A stretch of DNA of 64,000 nucleotides from Atrina japonica (taxonomy: Eukaryota > Mollusca > Bivalvia > Pterioida > Pinnidae). A program made the position numbers and the translations under genes. Numbering within the stretch: position 1 is the stretch's first letter; the number at the start of each line of letters is the position of its first letter. Positions 1 through 10,700 of this stretch are shown here, one piece after another. The notes under the pieces were generated by a model. The model had not been told where the DNA came from, made no database searches, and saw only the letters and a program-made list of their open reading frames with translations. The DNA lies in assembly GCA_030159075.1 (NCBI GenBank), contig BROG01000047.1, positions 1,974,001 through 2,038,000 on the forward strand. The letters are read 5' to 3'.

Positions 1-162
1 GTGATCGCACGGAACTCGAGCTCCCGGGACCTCTCAACAGGGGCACAGACCACTTCACGTCTCATGCAGAGCCTCGAAATGCCTATTTCTTTTCCTTCTT
101 ACTATGGCCAAACACAAAAGGGCCTCAGCCATGGCATCGGCCATCAACTACATAACTGACTC
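1..162 (+). other. GC-rich open stretch at window edge, unassigned
   Basis: The first 60 bases are clearly richer in G and C than the following kilobases. Plus-strand frame 1 is open from base 1 to a TGA at 160-162 (about 53 codons), and frame 3 is open for about 50 codons. Neither translation resembles a family I know. A minus-strand reading was compared with the missing sarcoglycan C-terminus and does not fit convincingly. It may be the last exon of a gene lying to the left, or a transposon fragment. Confidence 0.2.
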
Positions 163-2459
163 AAAGTAAGGGAATAAGATGGGTCTTATTATTGCAAAAA
201 ATAAACATATAAATGAAAATGAAAATAAATTAATGATAAAACTAAAAAAAAAAAGACCTTCAATTTGGATAAAATCAAAATTAACATAATGTTGTATCTT
301 CAAATCCAACATTAAAATTATTGTCGGCATTTAACTTTTGATGGTTAATGTCGCACTGGGAACAGGTGCTTGTATGTTGATTTTGAAAAGTCTTTAAGCA
401 AATATACATGTTTGACATATTGAGGTACTGAGTGCTTCAATCATGCAACATAATTCAATATTTAATAAAACAGTCTTTTAAATTTGTACCCGAGTTTGGG
501 TAGACAGAGAAAAAAGCTTACTGAGAACCAAAGTGAAAGCAGAAAGCCATTTTTTAATATTTAAAGTCTGATAATGCAGGAGTGAACAACAAAGTCTACG
601 TTAATTGTTACAATTCTGCAGAAAAAAATAATATTTTAGCAATCAAAAGATTATTGTCTTCGTCTTGTAAAGAAAAAAAAAAAAAAAAAAAAATATTATT
701 AGACAGGTAAGTAATCTTTCCCCATTGAATTTTTCTTTAATATTAAACTGAACGTGAATAGGTTTTTTCAAAAGTCTCAGACATTATGATGTCGTAAACA
801 TCGGTGATACCCAAAATTTATTGAACTTTTGCTATGGGCAAATAATAAAAGTTAGGGAATTCCACAATAAAGCCACACATTCGAACAACTCACATATCCC
901 ACCGGGAATATGAGGACCTTGGTAGGAGTTAAGTCTATTTATTCTGTCTGAAGTAAAGTAGATTGTGTTGTGTGGAAACACAAACGTGCCATGTGGTTTT
1001 AATCCCAACAATTTTTTTGCTGGCAAATAAGTAAATTGCTATAATTTTTTAAATAAGCCGCAGGTGTCCTACATTTTATGACCCGGTATTTTAACAAGTC
1101 AAGGTCATGAGGCTATCACTTTGTATAATGTTATTTAGAATTTGTGACGCATACCCTGTAAGAAATGAACTCTTACAATCTGGTTTTAAATTCTTCCTTG
1201 TTTGGTCATGTATCACATTTATGAAAAATTGACATATTAAACACTTTTGTAAAAATACTTTTATAAAAGCAGGGACCTATTGGTATTTCTGCAAACTGAA
1301 TTTAACAGACATCCATACTTTGACAAAAACATCAAGTTTATTTTTAAACATTTATTATATAGATACCAAGTTACAGTTTAAACATCGTTTTTAGCTGTCC
1401 CAGGTTGAACCCATTTCATTTTAGGACTCAGGATCCAATATGCATGTTAAAATCAGACTTTATCTTTACTATCCACATTTATGCAGAGCTTTTTTACAAG
1501 GAAATGGTATAAATAATGTTTAACTATTAATCTTTTATTGATTTGAACTTTTCCTTAATCTTCTTGCTATCATTTGGCAGTTTAACAGTTGTTTTAAAAT
1601 TTTTGGAATTCTGGAAGCCTCAATGCCTACGATAGTCACCCCAAATGTATGGTTCAGGGGAGATATCAATTTTTGTTTCCAACTTTGTTAAAACCAGGCC
1701 AGTTCACTACCGTCTACAATAACTGATCATATTGAGTAGTTTGAGTTTATTAACATACCTGGATTAATGGAGTTGTATAAAGATTTGGCGATAGGGATCC
1801 CTCATACTTGACGACATCCTCTTTTAATCTCAAAAATATTTGGATTTAACCTTGTATTTACTACGTCCAATTTCTATATCATTTTTTAATATTCTAATGG
1901 TCCATAAATTCAAAATAAATGCTAGACTCTTAAAAAACCAAAAAAAAATGGCAAATATCAAGCTCAATATAACCTTCCTTTTAACCTGTCTGAAATCAAT
2001 TTTATGTAAAATTATTTGCACACCTGATCTAAATAAATATTATTTGAGTGATAGGTCTCTTCCAAACTCCCTTTGGTATACTTTAATAAATTCCTTGTTT
2101 TTGGTAAACTGTAGATTTTACATTTATGAAGCCCATAAATTAAGATATCTCAATTTCCCCCAAAAAAAAAAAAAGTTCTTGATCCTGCTTTGATTTATAT
2201 CTTTAGGTGCCTACTGTAATATTTATACCAAAGTTTTCTGATTCGGCATTTTAGTATGGCATCTTTATTTTCTATAGGTTTAAAATAAATGTATTTTTCA
2301 TAATAGCAAATCTAACATTTTGCTGTTTGATTTATCAACGCATTTTCTTTAATTATTTTTGGCTAGTAATATTTCAAAATTAAATATGCTGTAGGCTCCT
2401 ATTTACTCTTGCAATTATTACCCTTAAGTGGTCTCATGAATTTCTATCTTTTTTTCATT
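163..2459. other. AT-rich sequence without a recognised gene
   Basis: Long runs of A or T, including an A-run at about 671-690, and only short open frames. No exon of the sarcoglycan family was found on the minus strand, although the 3' part of that gene must lie here or further left. The only protein-like hint is the weak LINE-type frame listed separately. Confidence 0.5.
1840..2193 (+). mobile_element. Possible decayed LINE reverse-transcriptase tail
   Basis: A 117-residue open frame. Its second half (a CTPDLN segment, then SLPNSLWYTLINSLFL, then RFYIYEAHK) has the general texture of the C-terminal tail of non-LTR reverse transcriptases, where a W-Y/I-T-x-N segment is followed by a short 'YIY' helix. 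No catalytic motif is present and the flanks are AT-rich noise. This is an impression from residue pattern only; chance is a serious alternative. Confidence 0.18.
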
Positions 2460-4060
2460 ATATCTCTGTTTTCCTTGACTAAATAATGTAAATAAGATAC
2501 ATCGCTCATAACTTTTTATAGGCTGAGTCTCTTGTATCTAATAATATTTTATTTGGAATTGAAACTGCACAGGGTGTAAAACCATTGAAGTTTACCTAGA
2601 CCATGGCAGTGTTATTAAATTGAGTCCCTACCTTTTTTGAAATAAAGTAAGTTTTTCATGAATCAGACTATAATTCGGGATAGGTAATTTTTCTGCACAA
2701 GAAAAAAAATCGTCGGATGCTTGTTTTAAGCAAAATGAGATCTATATCACCAATTTCATCTTTACAGACATCCCTAGCTTTTGCTTTCATAATTGCAATG
2801 GATCTAAAAACTAAATTGAAAATCGATTTTTTTTTTTTGGTTATCAAGATGACATTGTTTCCCATAAATTGTTTGAAATCATCAATGAACCAGAGCTAAA
2901 AAAATTACCACTTTACCTTTTTTTTGTCTTTAACAAAAAAATTATTATATGTTTTTTACAAAATCTCAATTTGTGATTAACTTCTTGTAAATCAAAATAT
3001 ATGAAGTGTAAAAAATCACCCTCCTAGTCCCCTGACAATGCAGACAATATTCTTAATGGCGATTTCCCCCACAATACTATTCAAGTGATAACACAGAGAA
3101 CAAGAAACTGGAATTAGTAAATTAAATAATTCGAGTATCAAACAAGCTCAGAAAAAAAATCCAAAAGAAAAAAACATTGTGTATCAATACACACAGTATA
3201 TATTTGCAGCAGTGACCAGTCCGCACTAAAACTTGAGCAACGAAACCTACACATAGTTCGATGTACAAGCATGTGTTCACCACATCAGGGTCATAAATAC
3301 ACCAACAAACATCCTGAATATGCAATCAGAAACTCATTAAGGCATTAGTCTGCACCTTATGTTTTTAGACAGACCTAAATAATCGTTGACAAATAGATGT
3401 TAAACTTCTTGACATAGTTTTGTACCAAAATGGGTACATTTAGGTCACACACACCTGTTTCAGGCGCTTTATTTATCAAAATAACATAGGCACATCCGTA
3501 TCATTTAAAGTACTTGATGTAACTATCCAAGTACTCTATGAAATCTGCTTGTTATTTTGGCAATTTTTAAACCATGGGACTGTAGAAAACTTCGTCATAT
3601 TGTTAACTTGACAATACTCCGAGAGTTCAATAGAAAATGATTAGTTTTAAGCTTTTGTTGATTAATTTTGGTAAGTCAGCGAAAGTTTTTACCCTTCAGC
3701 AATTTTCTCGAGTAGCTGTACAAATATCAAAATATCTGGGGCTTATTTCTTTGTAATGGCGGAGACTGTAAATATTGTCTGAACTATTTAACTTAAGTTC
3801 AGGATTTATGAAAAAAACATTTCATTATGGTTTCTGTCATCATAGTGATTGAATTCAATACTGTTATAGATGGTTGTCTGTTTAATTTTCATGAATACTC
3901 CATATTTCATCTCTCTTCCAAAAGTTGGTTGAAACTAACTACAAGGTCATCGGCCTTCATTGACAAAAGTATAGCAAAAAATTGCTGTGATTTAAAGCAT
4001 ATTTTAGGGCTTGTAATATCAAACGTAAACAATCCTATTTACTGCTATTACCGTGGTACA
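2460..4060. repeat. Diverged direct duplication, left copy
   Basis: Landmarks appear in the same order here and in 4061-5050: 'cttgactaaataa', 'tacagacatc', 'gcgatttcccc', 'atcaatacacacagtata', 'gtggtcacca/gtgttcacca', 'aatctcattaaggc', 'aatagaaaatgatt' and 'ttggttgaaactaact'. Spacing differs because of many indels. No reading frame is conserved between the copies, so this looks like an old duplicated non-coding segment or two copies of one mobile element. Confidence 0.6.
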
Positions 4061-5050
4061 TGAACATATACTCTGCCTTGACTAAATAAAAAACCAAACA
4101 ACGTTCTCTTGTATCAATTAATATAAATAACTGTACAGGGTAAAACAGACAGTTTACCCCATGTTTATTGTTAAATAAATAATTTTTCATCAACATAATT
4201 CGGGCACCAAAAGTCGCGATGTAGACAAAACGATCTTCTCACCAATTACTTACAGACATCAATGCTTTCAGCAATGGATAAAAAACGTTTTTTTTTTTTT
4301 TTGGTTTAAAGACATTGTTTTTGTGTTTGTAATCCATTATGATACAGACCAATTACACAAAAAGTTTATGTTTATAATCTTGTGATTAACTTCAAAAGTT
4401 TGTGTAACACCCCGACAATGGACATGGGCGATTTCCCCAACTTCCACAGAAACAAGAACTGGAAATTGTAACATTAAATGTTCGAGTTACCTCCTTTTGT
4501 GATATCAATACACACAGTATACAAAGTGACCGTTAAATTGAGCAGACGCTGTGTTTATGTAAGGCATGTGGTCACCATAAAGGGTGTATAAATAAAGGGA
4601 ATTGCACAGGAATCTCATTAAGGCAGGTTATGTTTACAGCGATTAGTTGGACAAAACATGTTAAACTTGATAGTTTTCAAAATGGACAGGAACTTTCATG
4701 GCCATTTGCATAACAAGCACCTCCTACTTGATGCTATCCCCCACTCTGCTTTTTATTTTCATTTTTCCCTCCATGGACTAGAAAACATACATATTCTTGA
4801 GAGTAATAGAAAATGATTTAGCTTCATATTGGTGTCAGCGATATGCTTTTGAAGAAGCTGTCAATATCAATATGACGGAGTTAATATACTTAGATTTGGA
4901 ATCTTTATATAGTGGGAATTCCATATTTATAATAGATCGATATGTTTGGTTGAAACTAACTTCGTATTGTATAATTTCGGCAGAAGTAGAATCCATTGGT
5001 ATTTCATTTAAATGATTATTCAAACTAGATTTAATTTCATTTACACCAAA
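4061..5050. repeat. Diverged direct duplication, right copy
   Basis: Right-hand partner of 2460-4060, shorter through deletions. The best matching segment is about 4424-4680 against 3050-3420. The second clear segment is 4790-4990 against 3600-3960, which shares 'aatagaaaatgatt' and 'ttggttgaaactaact'. Confidence 0.6.
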
Positions 5051-5938
5051 AATATTTGACTTTTCTGTTAAAGTTGAATTCTTGAGTTGGGACTATTTGC
5101 TATGCAACCAAACCATGACCTCTTCACTGCTAACAGGATAACCCTCGATGAAAAGTTGAAGTAAACCCATAATAGGTTGTTATTACATAACAATCCATAC
5201 AAAATGTTGAGCGTGCTAGTCAAAACTAGATGACTCAGCACTGGAAATCAAGCCTAGGACACTCTGACCACTCTGAGTAATTTGTGTTGTAATATGCAAG
5301 TTAAGAAGCAAAATGTATATGAAATTCTTGATTTCATAACAACATGTAATTCTTACTTTAGTGACTTAGTTCGAGGTCCTTGGATGTTTGGCGTTTCTAT
5401 TGATCCATTAAATATCACATTTGATGATCCTGCAATAGAAATAGGTGTACATCTTTATTATGCTGTGAATGCTCTCATGATAATTTCTTTCAGGATTATG
5501 TTTATAATATTTATAACCACTAGGTCGTTGCCACTGCTGGTGGACCGTTTGAGTCCCCGAGGGTATACACAAACCTAGTATCTGTAATTTCGGTACCAGC
5601 TGTTCATCTTATACTAAAGTAATATTTGGCACTGTTAACACCATTTAAATTCGAAATTTTTTTTAAAGCTAAGATAGTAATTTTTTTTTTTACAGTGGTT
5701 ACTCTTAGACGGATTTCGGCTATACTTTTAGAGATATTATTTGGCCTTGTATGATACCACTTTATCTTTAGAAAATACACATACTTTTCAAATTGGAGCT
5801 CAACTGATGAAGTCTAATTGACAGAAACGATATCGTCTTGAGCATTATAACTTTGGTATTATGTTTATAATACAATAAACTTCATATTAGTGACAGAGAA
5901 ATATTAACCAGATCCAGAACAGACTTTATTATCTCTTG
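5051..5938. other. No recognised gene; possible transposon remnant
   Basis: A 98-codon plus-strand frame at 5282-5578 contains VRGPWMFGVSIDPLN and ends LSPRGYTQT. The DNA near 5530-5570 ('gccactgctggtggaccg', 'ccccgagggtatac') resembles a repeat tail I associate with mollusc genomes. I cannot assign a protein family. Confidence 0.3.
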
Positions 5939-6029
5939 TTAACTCAGCAACCTATGAAAAACAATGGACTCTTCTGTAAAACAATGATCTGGACCAGTCC
6001 AAATGTGTCTTTAGGGATGAATGAGTTAA
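5939..6029 (+). mobile_element. Short palindromic MITE, about 90 bp
   Basis: Starts 'ttaactca' and ends 'atgagttaat', so its ends are inverted repeats. The core 'accagtccaaatgtgtcttt' recurs at 44153-44242 (plus) and, in opposite orientation, at 34241-34331. Three copies of the same length in one window support a mobile origin. Confidence 0.6.
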
Positions 6030-6039
6030 TTAAACAGTC

Positions 6040-6445
6040 ACATGGTGTGTGCTCAATTTACTACGAGAGTATTGTTCCGGCACTCAGAACATGTTGCAAT
6101 TGAATTAATCAGGGCAGGAAGTAGTTATTTCAAAGATAGGGATAAAATTTACATAATTTCCATTAGTTTATGGCTAAGTTGCCAAGATGAATTGTAACTT
6201 TTGCTCCTGCTTATTTGTGCTGCAACACCCCATATATACTTGCAAAATAAATGCTGCAGGGGCATTTATAAAAACTACTGCAGCTGCCATCACCAATTTT
6301 TTTAACTCTCAGCATGTTTGTGACATCACTGTTCCAGCTGCACCACCCTTTTAGGCTGGCACAGTTAGAACCTGTCCAGGACAGTGTTCCAGAGCATTTG
6401 ATTGGTGTTCCACTTGTCTGGAATGTTCTGGATAGTGAAAAGAAC
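6040..6445 (+). repeat. Dispersed repeat related to the interior of the element at 14841-15477
   Basis: Shares ordered blocks with 15065-15290: 'tgttccggcac', 'cagaacatgtt', 'aaaatttacataatt', 'atggctaa', 'ccaggacagtgttcca' and 'catttgattggtgttcca'. The minus-strand open frame at 6211-6447 is only this repeat read in reverse. No terminal repeats were seen around this copy. The 330 bp between it and the minisatellite at 6778 hold nothing I recognise. Confidence 0.65.
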
Positions 6446-6777
6446 ACGGTCCTTATATTGTTGTTCTAGACATGTGTTATTTTTCCCCTACATATATCCA
6501 TGCTGATTGGGTATACACATTTGTTGTATTTTGTCAAATTTACACAAATATATGATTCTTATCAACCATGATTGTTCATGACGTATTGCGTACTGGTCAT
6601 ACCCATTTGTGTATAAGTAGTTTGTTAAATAAATATCAGAAATAGAAATTGAACTATCAGAAACTGACACTGCTGAAACTGGTATGCAATCATATTTTAT
6701 GTAATGGAACGGTATTTTGCATGCAAAAAATCTATCATGAAGATTTTTATCGAATGAATTCATCATGTTTCTGACGA

Positions 6778-7603
6778 TAATTTACAAACTTGTAAATTAC
6801 ACCTCATCTGAAGCATTTACAAACTTGTAAAGTAAACCTTCTCTGAAGCATTTACAAACCTGTAAAGTACACCTCGTCTGAAGCATTTACAAACTTGTAA
6901 AGTACACCTCGTCTGAAGCATTTACAAACCTGTAAAGTAAACCTTCTCTGAAGCATTTACAAACTTGTAAAGTAAACTTTCTCTGAAGCATTTACAAACT
7001 TGTAAAGTAAATGGGTTAGGGGCTTCTCTAAGCATTTACAAACTTGTAAAGTAAACCTTCTCTGAAGCATTTACAAACTTGTAAAGTAAACCTTCTCTGA
7101 AGCATTTACAAACTTGTAAAGTAAACCTCGTCTGAAGCATTTACAAACTTGTAAAGTAAACCTTCTCTGAAGCATTTACAAACTTGTAAAGTAAACCTTC
7201 TCTGAAGCATTTACAAACTTGTAAAGTAAACCTTCTCTAAAGCATTTACAAACTTGAAAAGTAAACCTCGTCTGAAGCATTTACAAACTTGTAAAGTACA
7301 CCTCGTCTGAAGCATTTACAAACTTGTAAAGTAAACCTTCTCTGAAGCATTTACAAACTTGTAAAGTAAACCTTCTCTGAAGCATTTACAAACTTGTAAA
7401 GTAAACCTTCTCTGAAGCATTTACAAACTTGTAAAGTAAACCTTCTCTGAAGCATTTACAAACTTTTAAAGTACACGTTGTCTGAGGCATTTACAAACTT
7501 GTAAAGTAAACCTTCTCTGAAGCATTTACAAACTTTTAAAGTACACGTTGTCTGAGGCATTTACAAACTTGTAAAGTAAACCTTCTCGGAGGCATTTACA
7601 AAC
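6778..7603 (-). repeat. 35-bp minisatellite made of copies of the sarcoglycan exon-4 5' splice site
   Basis: About 24 tandem copies of a 35-bp unit. Read on the minus strand, the gene sense, the unit contains GTTTACTTTACAAGTTTGTA (or GTGTACTTTACAGGTTTGTA) followed by AATGCTTC. The real exon-4 end plus donor at about 7590-7625 reads CAGACGAAGTGTACTTTACA then G|GTTTGTAAATGCCTC. The copy at about 6851-6885 matches that 36-nt stretch except at two positions. The array therefore starts at the splice site and runs into intron 4. Copies at about 6853-6868 and 6921-6937 keep the exact ACAG|GTTTGT donor; most others have ACAA|GTTTGT. Confidence 0.9.
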
Positions 7604-7723
7604 CTGTAAAGTACACTTCGTCTGCTCCAACAAATACTCCTTTCTCTGAAACACTTAACCGAGACTTGCCACTGGTGTCCTTCACATCAAACTGTTTACA
7701 CCTGGCCTCCACCTTTTTATCAC
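7604..7723 (-). CDS. SGCD/SGCZ-like: Sarcoglycan coding exon 4 (residues 127-166)
   Basis: 120 nt after acceptor TTACTTGTTCAG. Encodes DKKVEARCKQFDVKDTSGKS, RLSVSEKGVF, then VGADEVYFT and the first base of a glycine codon, matching the family segment that ends VGAERLRVLG. Donor is ACAG|GTTTGT. Reading through the junction gives an immediate stop (GGT TTG TAA), so intron retention would truncate the protein. The last 22 nt and the donor are the source of the adjacent 35-bp array. Confidence 0.92.
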
Positions 7724-10700
7724 CTGAACAAGTAACACAGAAAATCTGATGAAAATCTCTCAAGAATGTAAAAAGAAAATTAATATTTATAGTCAAATAT
7801 CTAAGATAAAATATTATTAAGAAAATCAAAATTGGTTAAATCCTGCGTTAAGTAGTCCCAACGAAATTTCAAAATTTAAAATATTTAACAAAGTTATCAC
7901 TTTTGCCCAGAATTGACAATTCTAACAGATTTCAAGGAGGACTCTTGACATGAAAGAAAATGGAAACACGACAACCTTGAACTCAAACAGAGCTTAATTT
8001 TTATATTATCAACTGTAATAAGTCCACAGCATAGTTTAAGGCAACTTTCCTACAGTCTGTGACATATCTGTATATATACTAATGTATACATAGGAAAATC
8101 TGGTTAGGTTGCTTGTTTCTGCTTCACTTCCGTCAATTGTCCCAGACATGATTTTCCTCCAGGCATATCTGTCCTGGCCCAGTTTCTATACCGTAAATTG
8201 GTATATTTTGGCTAAGCTAAAATTTGGCCACTTTGGTAATGAAATGGAAGGTTATTTTTCTGGTCAATTAAAGTTTTGGTCATTTATGTTTATCTTATGT
8301 TTAAATTTGGCACACCATCAGATCTTGGTCTTGTCATGTCGAACATTCCAGATGTTTGAAGTATCAATATCAAAACATACCAGTAGAATAATTAGAATTG
8401 ATGTGTAACATGGTATTTAATTAAAATTAATGTCCACACAGTGTTATTTAAAATAAAAACTTGTTTGTTAATCAATAAAACACTCAAATATTTTTAAAGT
8501 ACCGGTAGAAACATTGTGTACATATTCTGGACGGTTTGACAAATTGGCCAAAATTAAACAATGGCCAAAATATCCTTATTTACGATATATGTCCCTATCA
8601 CCACATCATCCCAGTCCTTTAGAGTCTGCCTCTATATCTGAGTGCACTGGAAGCTCAGACTTAAAAGCATGATGATCAACAGTAAAACAAACAAAATAAA
8701 GAACTTACCTATTGTGAGTATGCTTGAAATATTGCGACTAGAATCTCTTGACCTCATGACTATGTCATTGCTTGAATCAACAAATATGGGTTTATTCTGA
8801 AACAAAAAATTGGTATTCTTAACAGTGACATGATACAGGAAATTACTTCTGTATAAAACAAAAAGTTATCATTTACATTAAAATACATGTATTATCACTT
8901 CCTCAAGTACGTTTTCTTAATAACTAAATATCTATACTGTTTACATGGTACCTTAACATGTGTTTAGAGCCTCAAATACATGTATATGAATAGGTCTACC
9001 AAGGTAAATTGGCACATGTTTACAAATGCAACAAGTCTAATCATAACTGGGTGACAGCGATTGTTTTCGACAACAAAAATTACAGTAATACACAAAGTCA
9101 GGTTTTACCTGTGCATTCCTATTTTTGGAAAATAGAACATACTGTTTTGGATTTTAAGGATGAGCCACTTTACCTTGGTATACCTGTAGTTTGGCCCTTA
9201 AATCGATTTCAGACTTGCTCTGATAAAACTAAAGACCCTCTGCCTGGCCTATTTTAGCCAAGTTTGAGAAAATGTCAATGATAACACAGTTCGAAATTTT
9301 AATGCAAATTTGTTTTAAATTGAGAAAAACAGTTTGCACACATGTTAATCTAAATGTGATGGAGTCTCTTCTGTAAATGCATTTCTACCTGCATTTATTC
9401 ATTTTTCGTAATAGTCATGGTCTGTACACCAAATGAGGAAATTTTTATTATCAAAATGGGAAAAAAGATCAATTTTTTTGTACTGGTAACGGCGCTGAAT
9501 ATCAGCCACATAGAAAATATAGAAAAAGGTCTGCTTGCTGCAATTTAAACAATAGTTTACAGGCCTTATGACTTGTTTTGATTTTTAACACACTGACTAC
9601 TGAAATCTTCATCATACTGAAATGAATCTTGCTAGGAAACTGAACTATGATGTAACTGTTTGGAGTTTCTTACATATCTGAGTAACTTAAAATTATATAT
9701 TGCAGACAATGTTTACAAGAAATCCAAGACAACGCAGACATTATTTACAAAAAATCCCAGACAAATCATTCTGAAACAATAAAGGAAGTAAGGCAGTAGC
9801 GTTTATGAATTTCTTGATCGTGTACAGGACATGCGCAATGTGATTGCCTACAAAACATTTGATTTGTAGGTGAAATCAGGAGAAAAGTTCCCCCATAAAT
9901 GCATAATTGTTATTTTCTTTGTGGCAAGATGCAGTAAAATATCTTTTGTTGTACTTAATCCAATATTAGACTCTCCATGCAGTAAAAAGTAAAATGTATA
10001 CCTATAATTCCTGCTCAGGTAAAGTGTAACCTTACTGACAGTTGCTTTCAGCATTTGACTTTATTTTCTATATCTCTAAATTTAGTGCCTGTGAGGCACG
10101 GAAAGGGAATGCTTCAATAATGTTATTACCATGAATAAAAATAGTAAAATAAAGCTAAAACACATTGCTCGGTGTCATGTATCTATTTAGATACACCGTT
10201 TTACTATGATTGAAAATTACATAGATTGTATAATAGGTGTACAACAGGTAATTATAATAATCATAAAAATAACCTTCATTGAGCCCTGTAATCCCTGTGC
10301 CTGCAGATCAGAGACTGTTAGAGAGGTACGGAAAGGAGATACAATAACATTCATAGTTTAATTTGATCATAAATAAATACAGTAAAATAAAGGGAATATA
10401 TCTGAGAATCAAGTTCAAATTATTTATTTTCAATACATTATGTCATGATGATGAATAAACATATATACATTGAACAAATGTACGATAGGTTTCAATGTGT
10501 GCATTATAAAAACCCTCATTGGGCCTCCTGCTTGTAAGTTTCTACTTTTGAAAACATAACTGGATGATTTGCCATGCATGCTTTCAATCGAATGCCATGT
10601 AACTTTGGACAGAGTTTTCGGTTGATACATCACATTGGCAGAGTGGTAAAATATTAGCGTTGATATATTTTATAAATAGAGTTTAAAATGTATAAATTTC

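Noticed and set aside
1..90. Minus-strand reading containing RSRELEFRAIT, considered as the missing sarcoglycan 'ELRLESPTR' exon
   Set aside because: Only a few residues align, the phase from exon 4 does not fit, and the upstream sequence lacks a good acceptor.
6211..6447. Minus-strand frame with RTFQTSGTPIKCSGTLSW, echoed at 15097-15348
   Set aside because: The shared protein string comes from a dispersed non-coding repeat present at both sites; the frames are not otherwise conserved.
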